Assembly (NCBI RefSeq): GCF_052324685.1
Contig: NC_135211.1
Coordinates: 54,976,055 to 55,040,054 of the forward strand
Length of the DNA: 64,000 nt
Reading direction: 5' to 3'
Source: Brachyhypopomus gauderio
Lineage: Eukaryota; Chordata; Actinopteri; Gymnotiformes; Hypopomidae
Position numbers and translations under genes: made by a program. Below, piece by piece: positions 1-11,800 of the stretch. The first letter of the stretch is position 1. Every line of letters starts with the position of its first letter. The notes under the pieces were generated by a model, which worked only from the letters and a program-made list of their open reading frames with translations, had not been told where the DNA came from and searched no databases.

Positions 1-509
1 TTTTCCATAATATCTCAGCGTTACACTTTCAAGTGATCTCTATAGAAAATGGAAAAACCAGTACAAAAGCCTAAAAAAGCAATTGTGGGCCCACTCCTCT
101 GCTGAAGAAACGCATACGACCGCTAGCACAACGCCGTTGCCCTTTTAAGAAAGCGTGCCTCTTCTCATCCCAAGACTGGTTGGTGCAGCAACACGAAAAT
201 AATAAACGTATACACGATTGCAAGTACATGTGTATGATGTTGTAAAGTATAATGGTATATGTAGTTCTGATATTCCAATTAATCTATTAACATTAAAATG
301 CCAGGAAATTATCTTCGACAAGACGCGTCTTGGCAAAATCCAGGAGTCAGCAGTCTGGAGGGCAAAAATGCGCGAGAGGAAAACAAAGAAATGCACAAAT
401 GTTTCAGATCAGCCAGGTAAAACCAAAAAAGGCTAAAATAGCCTCATATAGTCTCAAACAGGTGAATTTGGAAAAAGTAAATTCACAAGCGAATGCATAG
501 CATTGATCG

Positions 510-571
<62 letters not shown>

Positions 572-2800
572 TGTTGTGGACTGTTCAGTTCGAGTGTCAT
601 CAGACATCAGATGTAGCGTTATTGGTCAACATATCGTATTTATAATCTGATGTTTCCTGCAGCTATATGCTATATGAACCTTCTATGTTGAACGTGGTCT
701 GTGTGGACACAATAATATTGTTTATGGTCCGAGGGAAGGGACACGTTGATTCCTCAGTACACTAAAGCTGCTGGAGACGCAGTTTGTCCGAGAGTAACCT
801 CGAGAGCTGGGGGAGGGGTTCTGTTTGGATAAATATAGAAATATCCCAGAATCTTATGAACGCGATAATTAAAAGGGTTTTATTCTGTACCGACATCGCA
901 GTACACGATGTGCATAACTCTGCGAGCCTGCGAATGTGTTTGTTTATGATGTAATATATAGTTATTTAAATTGTACTATATTGAATAGGTTTATTAAAGA
1001 ATATTATAATGTTTATGACTTAGATGTTATAGTTTCAAAACACAGATTGGGACATAACGCATTCTACAAAAGCACCTGTTTTGCTGTCGTGGTTTTCATT
1101 AACATGACACATTTATGGCAATATACGGGGATGTTAGCATAGCAGTATTTTGACACAACAGGAATGCTTCTGTAAGACAAAAACACATCGCAAGAGCTTC
1201 CTCGTTCGCCATTATCTGCAGTGCAGCAATGACCGATAGTAACCTCGCCTCCGACAGCGAGCGGCAGAAACTGGGTGAAAGGGAACATGATGTCATGCTG
1301 TTAACCACTTCAGCGCCCATAAACCCGTTGCCACATCTAACTGGTCCAATCGTCAAAGACGATTAACAACACAACATACACAGCTGATGTGCTATCGTTA
1401 CAGTTGCAGTAAGCTGGTCACTTATGTCCAAAATAACGTCCTCATCAAGATTGTGAGACTCAAGAAGAGCAGTTGTCGTAAGGTCATACTGTTGAACGAT
1501 CCACCTTATTGACATCAATTAAGCATTTCACCTGTGGACTCAACACACCAATAACATTCTTTTATATCTAAATATTTTCTTGAATTATTTTGGGAATTGG
1601 AAAATTCGTGAATTATTTAAATTAAGGTCCACTGTCTGTACGGATATGCTTTAAACCACAGCCATTTGGCAATTAACATGACATGCAACCAGTCTGGCAA
1701 TGCATGAATATGTCACACCACTAAGTAGAGTTCTGAGCCCATACATGGCATACTGTATCCTCTGTATAGCAACAACAATAACAGTAACAACATTAACAAT
1801 GTAAATAAAAACAAACTAAAACTGTATCTGACGTGTAAAAAGAAGACTTTTACACATACAACAGACACATTCAATATCAGAGTGTAACATGAACCACTCA
1901 GCATAATCTTGGTCTGTACTTGGTCTGTTTGTATCAAGCCTGTGTATAATGCTTTGTGTAACATGAAGGCATCAGTGAAATCTAAGAATATGTATTTTCG
2001 TCCACATTTGTGCCCAAAGTGAAATCTCTAAGCACATTATTACTGAGGTCAGACTGATCACCAAATTACAGTTACCAACATTAATTTGCCCACTATGGAG
2101 AAAAGAGAAAAAGTCTTAAAGTGTTAGTGTAGCAGTCATGGGGCCAATATAACAACAGTATCATACACAAACAATCAATTTTGGAAGCCCTAATGCTCAC
2201 AGTGCCATGTGAATGTGTGAAGTGTCAAAACATACCAATTCATGCACTGAGACATCTCATCAGAGAAAGCAGGAAGACCAAGTGATGCAGTTGAGGTGGA
2301 GGAATAACTATGAACATATATATTAAATTAACTATTAAATATTTATTAAAAATTCTAACACATGATACATAAAATATACCTTAAACCTATTTAAGAGAAT
2401 ATAAAGCATTTACCACAAAAAGCAAATCAATTTTACAATGATACATTTAAAATTTTTTTTTCAGAATTTATGTTTTTCATAACGATTCCATAAACCTTAT
2501 TGAACAAGACGTCTGCTCCTTTATCATTTAGAAAAATGAGATCTGTACCACAGTAAAGTCTTAATGAGATTACACTTAACTTAATGAGTTACACCCAGAA
2601 CACAAGCTGACAGAATCATGATTACAACTCCATGATGCAACATGGTCACCAATGACAGTAAAGCTGCCACAACACAGATTACTTAGACTGCCATCACTGC
2701 AGTCTAAGTCATCTAAATCTAGCTTCACAACTGAAATCCCAAATCTCCACCATCTTTACAAATAGAGGTAAAACTGATCCCAGATCAGCATTGCTTGGCA
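1..2800. other. intergenic DNA, no gene seen
   Basis: AT-rich sequence with only short open frames, none of which resembles a known protein on either strand. It holds one TA microsatellite (listed separately). I see no splice-bounded coding exon and no RNA gene. Confidence 0.5.
512..569. repeat. (TA)n microsatellite
   Basis: An uninterrupted TA dinucleotide run of about 58 bp. Confidence 0.95.
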
Positions 2801-3069
2801 GAATCCTGTAAATGTGACTTCTCCCCCTCTGGGCATTATTCCTGCGCTTACCAGGCATGTGTTACCCACACAGAGTGCCCCTGAGAGGGAACAGCTGTCT
2901 GGGGCATCCTGGGTTTCATTTCACACTCAGTGTGGGGGCTGCCCCCCGGGCGCACGTGACTATCCTGTCCTGCCTGCCAGGAGTCCACAAACACGAGCGG
3001 GTTTTATTACCTTTCTGTTTTCTGAACGGGCAGTTGTGGGGACGCCTACTGTACAGGATTTCTGCTTGT

Positions 3070-3354
3070 CAAGAGGCCAAAGAGTACAGTCATAGCAGTA
3101 CTCAGATCAGGTCAAAGAGTACAGTCATAGCAGTACTCAGATCAGGTCAAAGAGTACAGTCAAAGCAGTACTCAGATCAGGTCAACGAGTACAGTCATAG
3201 CAGTACTCAGATCAGGTCAACGAGTACAGTCATAGCAGTACTCAGATCAGGTCAACGAGTACAGTCATAGCAGTACTCAGATCAGATCAAAGAGTACAGT
3301 CAAAGCAGTATTCAGATCAGGTCAACGAGTACAGTCATAACAGTACTCAGATCA
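3070..3354. repeat. 35-bp minisatellite, about 8 copies
   Basis: A 35-bp unit containing AGAGTACAGTCATAGCAGTA followed by CTCAGATCAGGTCAA is repeated head-to-tail about eight times. Copies differ at one to three positions (caaag/cgag, catag/caaag/cataa). An open frame runs through part of it but reads simple repeats and is not credible coding sequence. Confidence 0.9.
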
Positions 3355-4370
3355 GCTGGTTTTATTTACACTGGCAATATCACTCCATCTTTAACAGCTC
3401 ACATTAATCATTGTGTTATGGGCTTTATATTTACAAATATTGTGAGAACTACATATATAATTCTGACTTACTGCCTTTTTTCAGCAAATCTCTGCAGAAA
3501 CTTTACAATTGTTCCCTGTTTATACTCTAGATATAAAATGAAACTAAACATGTCATGAATTTTCAAATGTTTTCTGTTATTGATGCTGAAGCTACAGTTG
3601 ATTCATCACCACACCTCCTAAAGGTAACCGTATATCCGATAAAAGTGCGTACACACATTATGACAGGGATGGAAAAAAAGGAGGACGCGATCACTCCAGT
3701 CTCAGGGAAAAGGGAGGATTTAATGGATGAAGTGCACCAACGCATGTAGTAGTGATGGTCTACTTCACACGTGTCCTTCACCTTTCATCCAGGGTCACGT
3801 GCTCCTCACCAGGGGTTCACGTTAGCCTTTGTACCACTCTGCTGAGTCACAGAATTCTGTGTGTGGCCTCCCCCTGAAAATCAAACCCACGGTTCTGTAA
3901 TTTTGTGGCTTCACTGGGATGTTAAAACAATATAGTGGTGAATTTGACTGATTTCATAGGGGACGTGTGCATCTATTGCCATTCATGAATTTGGTGGATA
4001 CAAATAAATGTGGCGTGACAGGGTTTGTCATCCCACAGGGGATAACATTTTAAATCTACAGGTGAAATGATTTTGAACCCATTCTAGCTCAAAACAGCAC
4101 CTGCACTACCAATATGATCCTTCTGAGGATTGTATAAATGAAAAATACTCCTTTACTTGTCACAATTACAGTCATCCGTTTTTGTCAGAATAAATCACTT
4201 TAAAAGTAAACAGTTTAATGTTTGTCTTCTGACTTCAAGTCCAAGGAGAATATGCAGCAAACAGTAGAATTGAACATACACATGTCACATCATTTGCGTT
4301 TCATAATTTTTACTCATGTATTTATTCATATTTTTGGTTTCATTTACAATGTTTTTAGTATGTTGTAAAG
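3355..4370. other. intergenic DNA, no gene seen
   Basis: No recognisable exon, RNA gene or full transposon was found. The short open frames around 3555-3781 do not resemble known proteins. Confidence 0.4.
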
Positions 4371-4939
4371 CAGTGGGGAACCGTCAGGGCCCTCTATGCC
4401 CTCTCAGAGGGCCTAAAATATTCTTAAAACATAAATATATATAATATAATTTATCCAGTTTTATTTTATCTACTTACAGTTTGACAATCGACATCTAAAC
4501 AATTATAAAAATATAAGCAAATAAATTATTCACCCGTGTCTATTCAATCTGTGTTGGAAGGTGAGGGGTTAAGTGGAAGCCTGTGAGTCTGTGTCTCCCC
4601 CTATCAGGACTGTGACCGCTGTTCGTTAATAGAGGGCCTGGCAGTTATAATTCAGTGCAATACCAGTTTCAAATGAAAGTAAAATTGACCAATCATATCT
4701 TCCCTCTTAGTGGGCGGGCTTAACTGTATGATAATTTCCAGGGGTGCAATTACTTACTTTCTGAGATGTATGCAAACATACTATCGGCGCCCCCGAACGA
4801 AAGTTGTTGACCGGAGGGGGGGGGTGGCGAACATAAGATGGACACAAATTAAGTATTATATCTCATCGATTTGGCGCCCCCTCTAATGCAGCGCCCCTAT
4901 GCGTCGCATGCGCTGCATGCCCCCTTTTTGTGCCACTGA
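4371..4939. mobile_element. candidate non-autonomous hAT-type relic
   Basis: The stretch begins with CAGTGGGGAACCGTCAGGGC and ends with ...TTTTGTGCCACTG, so its termini are inverted only over CAGTGG. The flanking 8-mers do not match, so it may be a composite of two elements or old and eroded. Its interior (about 4796-4870) shares motifs with the hAT elements at 18718 and 26243: a TCAACAACTTTCGTTCG-like block on minus, and an ACAAATTAAGTATTATATC block. A 7-bp GGGGGGG-type tract lies inside. Confidence 0.35.
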
Positions 4940-5289
4940 TAATTTCCGCCCGCTGTGGCGACGCTAGCTTTCGTTAGCGTACCACCGCTAGCTAGTTTCG
5001 ATTCATCCCTTTGATGCCCTTGTGCGCGTTGTATACATATTCCGCTCCCGAGGAACACTGAGCTGTGAACCTTATTTTGTTGGAACCTTATTTTGCTTAA
5101 GAACTTATCTAGTACAGATATTATTGTTTACTGCGTTTTTAAAGCTTTACTATCGTCTCAATTTATTATTATTTTTTTTATCGCAGTTAATTAGGAGAGG
5201 AAACAAAAAATGTTTCGGGGGGGGGGGGGGTGGGAGCGGGCCCAGGTTTAATGGTCACGGTTCGCTACTGTTGTAAAGTCTATTATGCT

Positions 5290-6390
5290 TCGTGGCACCT
5301 GCAGCACATGGAAAAAAATATCAGTATATCCTTGCGATGTTCAGAGCAGAGTGTGGGATGGTCTTCTACACTGTTCATTCACACAGCCAGTGGGAAAGTG
5401 TTGCCCTATTAACGTGACCTGCTTAAATGAAAAGCACTCACTTCCACGTCGCTCACAGGGAAGGGGCACGTGGCAACGCAACAAACATCATTTCTGGCTG
5501 CCACGCTTGCTCGTGCTATTGTCTTCTGCCTTATTTCTTGTGCTCTGTCTGTGAAAACAGAGCATGTGTACTTGATGTTGCTGGCACTTCGGTCTACTTG
5601 CTTTGCCAGGAGAACTGTGGGAGGGGATCACCTTCTCAGATCCCAACCAGCTGTGTTTGCCATGAGGGAGGTTAGAAACCAGCACAATCTCTCTGACACT
5701 CCAGCACACCAGTGTACTTTTGAAAAAATAAATAGCACATAACACATATGACATGTGACATGAAGCACACACACCCAAGTTACTTAACAGAAGTTTAAAT
5801 AGTTACGAAATAGGGTTACAAAATAATTTCTGCCTAGTTATTTATTCATGTCATTCAGAAGTAGAGATTTTTAGAGGATAACAGTAGTCTTGCCATCAAG
5901 ATCATAGTGATAGTGGGCTGTTATTTACTGCAGATGTATTCGTATAGTTATTCTGCCTGTTAGACAATGTTAGACCTTCCAGTCCCTCTTGGTGATCCAG
6001 AGCCCTGTGCCAAGGAGAACGCCTGCTTCAGCACCCAAGGGGGCTCCACTTCTGCGATGCTCTGCCCCCCAAGAACATCTCCTTTGCCCACTGCTTATGT
6101 GAGGGTGTTGGTGTTGGTGTCTACCACTCCCATCAGAGCATCAAAGATGGCCGCTGCTCCAGTGCCCCGTGTTGGGTCTTTACTGCCACAAAGGTGTCAC
6201 CTCACCCTGCATCCAACTTCACTGTTGATTGCTCCTGAGAGTGCAACATCTACACCAAGGACAGCACAACCAAACTCAACACACTACTGGTCCAGTCGGC
6301 AAACCCTCTAAACCCAGCAGCTGGATCCGCCACGTTCATCAGTCACATCGGCCACCAACACACCTATCACCTGACCTGACGTCAGGTTAT
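5290..6390 (+). pseudogene. unidentified Cys-rich coding-like relic
   Basis: I do not recognise this. Higher-GC sequence contains short frames rich in Cys and other extracellular-type residues. Around 5490-5675 one frame reads CVCHEGG at its end. Around 6060-6380 one frame reads PKNISFAHCLCEG, then NFTVDCS, a TGA stop, and ECNIYTKDSTTKLNT. The frame is broken by the stop, and I found no convincing splice sites linking the parts. It could be a decayed exon cluster of a secreted or membrane protein, or chance. No function is proposed. Confidence 0.2.
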
Positions 6391-6796
6391 GTAATGGATT
6401 TCCCTCTAGTGTCACAATTTCTGTGACACTGAAAGCCATACATTTTTGTTTTTGTTTTATTAATTTCCAGTGGTGATGTTGCCATGTGCTTTTGTTTATG
6501 CTATGTTTTCATCTCGACTTCATCTTGTGTCTTGACGTTCCCCGCCCTTTATTGTATCTAGGTTCTTCTTGTTTTTGTTCATGTGTCTATGGATTTAAAT
6601 CTAATTTGCATGTCTTCATGGTCGGTTATTTGTCCTGTTTTAAAAGGCGTTCCTGAAACGATAAAGCATTTAGTTCACAAATGCCCTAGTATTAAACACA
6701 CAAGTTCACAGTCTGGGCCTAAACTCAAACAAAGTGCTCTAAACTTGCTTTAAACCCATATTTAAAATACTGAGACTTCCATATATATACATATAT

Positions 6797-6829
<33 letters not shown>

Positions 6830-6841
6830 CCAATCAGTCTG

Positions 6842-6931
<90 letters not shown>
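6797..6931. repeat. (ATCA)n / (CTAT)n compound microsatellite
   Basis: Eight or so ATCA tetranucleotides are followed, after a short interruption, by a pure run of CTAT tetranucleotides of about 90 bp. Confidence 0.95.
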
Positions 6932-6959
6932 CACATACACAAACACTTTTCTGTACCTA

Positions 6960-8170
6960 ACACTCAATAAGATTAGGTGTGTGTGTATGTGTGTGTGAGT
7001 GAGTGACTAAGACAGTTCTCCTCAATATATATAGCAACCTTGCAAAGGGCTTGAAGGTCAGATGAGAAGCGTACAGACTGACCGACGTACTCTGAAATCT
7101 GTCCAAATAAGAGCTCTCCCTCTCGCAGTGTATCGAGCATTGTGTCATGCTACTACACAATACTACATTGTGTAGTAGACCGCTGTGAGAAAAGACAAGG
7201 CAGAGAACAATGAAGGAGCCATCTCACAGAAACACTGAGAACTAATAAAGGGAGGGGAGCTCAATCCACTGGAACTCAGACATGTACACAGCACACTGAC
7301 AGCATGTGACTGAGGAAATATCCCCCTCTAAAGCCAAAAGGTTGGTAGCTTCTGCATTAGGCTTTGCTAACAAAGGACATTGAACAAAATCTTCCACAAG
7401 GCAGTGCCATTGCGTAATCTGACGATGAAAAAGGTGACGTGATATTTGGAGGAGATTGAAGGAAATTTAAATAATAGTGAAAATTACTGACATTCATTCT
7501 TGATTGGTTTTGAGAGAAGTATTATACCATTATTGGGTGCTTACTTCTGGCCAAGGTACATATGCGAGCAGTGATGACAAGTTGAGCTTATTTCTTGATT
7601 TGTACAGATTGGGAGAAAAATATGACACAGACAAAGATGATTGGGAGGACGTATCATAGAAAAAGTAGGAAATTAGGAAAGAGTAGACATTTTTTTCTCA
7701 TGAAAGAACACAAGTAACACTATGACTAATGCTGCAGAGTCTCAAGCTGAAAATAATTTGACAGCATAATTTGAAACATTACTGTAGAGCGATGCAGTAG
7801 ACTATACCCAAGGAACACGAGAAAAGCACTCAAAAGAAGGCTTAAAGTGTCTCAAGTGTCCACAAATGACACAATATTTGTAATGTTGGCAAAGGAACTG
7901 AAATGTGGCAGGGGCCATTCCCAGCTTATTATGTTCCCAAACAATTGTCATTTTAAATATGAACCTTTTCGGCAAATTGCAGAGACACTCGACAACGTAT
8001 GTAGCAGGTTGAAGTTCTGTAATCCCACGGTGACCACTCTCAGCACTCTTTGTTTCCAAAGAAAATGAAGCTGTTATTGGAAGATATATGTGGACGAGGC
8101 ATACATTTTTAATCGAGGGACCCTGTCGCCATCTACTGGTGGAAAAAAAGATCTCCCCGAAACAAAAAGG
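6960..8170. other. intergenic DNA upstream of slc44a1, no gene seen
   Basis: No exon-like frame with family resemblance is visible. A minus-strand frame at 7802-8260 is 152 codons long but matches nothing I know, and its codon content looks random. Confidence 0.4.
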
Positions 8171-8174
8171 CACC

Positions 8175-8230
8175 CTGCAAGCTTTGATGGCAAGGCATTT
8201 CGATTGTGTCCTTACAATCAAAGCTTGCAG
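8175..8230. repeat. perfect 14-bp inverted repeat (hairpin arms)
   Basis: CTGCAAGCTTTGAT at 8175-8188 is exactly complementary to ATCAAAGCTTGCAG at 8217-8230, with a 28-nt loop. It lies about 600 bp upstream of the slc44a1 start codon and next to a GTCGCCATCTACTGG motif at about 8129 that is common in vertebrate repeats. Confidence 0.8.
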
Positions 8231-8833
8231 AATGGCACGCATGACGTGTGGGATTATCACTTTATATTCATCTTAAAACGCTCTTTACATTTTTTCGGGC
8301 TTAGACATTGTGTCGGTTTTCTCACCCAAAACACTTTGTTTTAAATCTGGCGTATACTGCATTAACTAGTCTACTGACGCTTTGTCAGTCAAATCTGGCG
8401 CCGCCTGTATCTCCTTGAAAAACTGGAATAAGCCGTTTCGGGATCAGTTGTGACTTCTACAGGCTACGTTGCCTTGGACTAGGCACAAAAACGCCTGATC
8501 CACGATCAGCAGGCTAAACATGTGCAAGGATTATCTCCGCCCTCGCTTTTGCTAGTAGTAGACACAAAATTGAGGAAGTATTCCTCGACAATTCCCGAGC
8601 AATACAGAAACTAAAGTTAATCAATTGGGCTAGATCAGCGACTTGTAAGCGACAGGAGAAGCGGTCAGTGTGCGTCTTCAGGTTACTGTACATACAGATA
8701 TCCAGAGGTATCGATCAGGATACAGTTGTTTCGCTTGGTTTCTTTAACATTAACGCCACAACTAGGCAACTCCCTGTTAGTTTAGGTGTTGTTTCCTGCG
8801 TAATTGCGATTTTCAACTCAGGAAATTCCTGCG

Positions 8834-11800
8834 ATGGGATGCTGTGGTAGCACAGAGGTGAGATACTGAGATCTTATTAAATGCATGCATTCCGTTGCAC
8901 GTTTGTTGTATCTTTGATATCGCACCGTAGCCTGTGCAATTCAAAAAACAATTTCGATTACACGTAGCCGTCTTGAGCCGGAGGCTAAAACTTAGTTCTG
9001 GCCTACAAAATAGTCCCTAATTTATCAGGCCTGTCGTATATGAAGGAGCAGCTAAAGAATGTGCGCTGTTTAAACGCACTTATTAACAGACTGGCAGAGA
9101 ATGAATAAAGGTTGTAAACACTGATGACCTCATTTCCGCGGGGAACGTGGCTGCCCGCATTTATTTAAAAAAGTTTTCCTTGTAAAACTTTTGTAACGCA
9201 ACGCGTGAAGAAAAGAAAAGAAATGCTTCTGTGTTTTGACAGAAAAGGCGAGACTGGAAACCTCTGGAGGATCGCCGCTGCACAGACATACCATGGCTCC
9301 TCCTTTTCGCTATATTCAATATCGGGATGGTGAGTATACGAGCAGCCATCGACCATTTTATTACCAACAACCTACCTGAGGCCATTTTAATAGGTTTACT
9401 TGACCCTTTAAAGGCGTGGCAATCACATTTTGTCAGTCAACCTTTATCGCCTTCATCAATGACCAATTTCTGGCCATAGCTTAACCAGTATTGTATTACG
9501 TGTCTAATTAGGGCGATGTAACATTTGCCACATAGTGAAATGGTAGTCGCAAAGGCACAGACGCGTTGGAGATTTTACATAGACATACGTCATCGTCTCG
9601 TTTGAGCACCCCCCCCCCCGTGTACCCACAATGGAGACAACTGTAATGAACATTTGAGTGTATTTAAATCCTGTTTTACCGTGCGTCAGAAGGTCTTTGC
9701 GGGCTTTAATGTGCTTTCCACGTTTTTATTGTGCTAGCTCTTCATTTGTGGGTTTGCCATATCCACTGGAGCAGCTTCCAGACTCGTATCAGGGTATGAC
9801 AGCTACGGCAACATCTGTGGTCAGAAGAACACCAAAATCCCGGGAATCGACCTCAGCGGCCAAGACCAAACCTCCAAAAAGTATGTAGAGCAAAGTGGAA
9901 GTTAGATTTCAAAGTTGTTCTAGTGTTGATTCTGAGATGTACTTGTTTAACCTCAGCAATTAGTATTTGATTAAACTCTTGAATCAAATTTCAGTATTGG
10001 GTGAAATTAAGATGAGCAGAATCCGATGTATTAAAGTGACTGCAGGGTGCTGTTTCCAGCCAGGACATCCCCGTGGAGCTATAAGACTTTGACAGGCTTC
10101 TTGTGTTTTATATTATTTGCTCAGTTTTAGCAACCCGAGCAATTGCATGAGGAAGGTGTTGAGGTAGCTGTTATTGCATTAGTCTGTGTAAGCAGATTTA
10201 CTGCAAAAAAAGATCCTCACAAAGAAAAAAAAACATTCTTAGCTGTGCCACTGCGACACATCGGCTGCTGTGAGTCTGAAAACCTGTTTTCTTATCTTTA
10301 GGTGAGCACGACTAATGCTTTTTAGTTGCTTCAAAATGTCAGATGATACAGTAGGCTTCATAAGTGCCTTTTCTAAGTTCCTCGAGGAGCTGCATACGTC
10401 TGAAGATGTTCCTGGTCCGTATTTGCTGACACGGCTTCATTTCTGTTGTGTAGGTATGTTTTTTTCCTGGACCCCTGCAATATTGATATAGTGAGAAGGA
10501 AGATCAAATCCATGGCGCTGTGCGTCTCCAGTTGTCCAGAGACCACACTGCAAACTTATGACGATCTCAAAACCTTTGCAGAGAAGAACGGTTAGTATTT
10601 GCTTGCTTTTGTTGGGGGGGGGTCCTTGAAAAGGCTTAAGGAATGATATGACTGGCTGATTTTCTTTTCTCCCCCCCCCCCTCCTGATTTTAGGGTCTAA
10701 TTTGTGCTCCTATGAGTTGATCCCAAACACATACCCCACTGATCCAAACAGGGTTACCAAATGCCCAAATCTTCCCGTCCCTCCAAGGTAAAAAAAAATA
10801 TATATTATAAGGATATATTACAAAGGAAATTATGGAGAAAAAAATGCAAGTGGTATTATCATTATTATTATCAATCATCTTTGATTCCACCTTATCTTTC
10901 ACTGCTCACTTTAACTCTATCGTTAGAATTAAATTTTTCCATCTGTAATATTGTAATATTGCTCAAATCAGATCATCCCTCTCTCAGTCAGCTGCTGAGG
11001 CTCTTATTTATGCTTTCATTTCCAGTCGTTTCCACTACTGTAATTCACTCCTAACCGGTATCAGCTCTTCCTCCATCCACAAACTCTAGTTCAGAACTCT
11101 GCTGCCCATCTCCTCAACCACACTCACGCATGTCACCACATCACCCCTGTCCTTCAAAGTCTCCACTGGCTCCCTGTCAAATACAGTTTCCAGTTTAAAC
11201 TCCTTCTTCTGACCTACAAAGCCCTTAATCATCTCTTACCTTCCTAACAATCTGACCTTCCTCTTCCTTACGAACCATCTCGCTCTCTCAGGTCTTCTTC
11301 TGCTGGACTACTAACCGTCCCTACATTCCTCCTCCAAGGTTTTGGTCACCGAGCTTTCTCTCGAATGGCACCTCGACTCTGGAACTCTCTCTCTTCATCA
11401 GCTAAACATTCTGCATCTCTCTCCACTTTCAAAACAAACATAAAAACACATCTCTTTGCACTGACCTATGACCCCTACACCACTGTCAACTCCACGCATA
11501 CTGGTCTACTTTATTTTACTCCATCATCAGCTCTCAGTATGTTACTATACTTCATGACCTCTTACAGCTTCATTCTTATTGTCTGTTGCCTGTACTTTTT
11601 TTTGCTACTCTAAAATGTAAGCTTCTTTGGGTTCCTGAAAAGCGCTATATAAAAATAAAGAATTATTATTATTATTAGGTTTATGTACATGGTGTTAGAT
11701 GTTTTGCGATGTGTTTGTGATGATGGTCTGGTCTGTGCGTGCTGCAGTAAGTCTCTGCCCATCTTCCACCGCTGTACGCCTGCGGACATCGCCTGCTACT

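Noticed and set aside
3070-3354. CRISPR-like repeat array
   Set aside because: The 35-bp repeats are contiguous without unique spacers, and the DNA is vertebrate.
6230-6245. In-frame TGA as a selenocysteine codon in the Cys-rich stretch
   Set aside because: The surrounding frame is not established as coding and no SECIS-like element was seen.
9777-9795. Exon start at 9793 after a CAG in slc44a1
   Set aside because: The frame continues upstream through [15 protein letters not shown] to a TAG acceptor at 9737, which completes the expected TM1 sequence.
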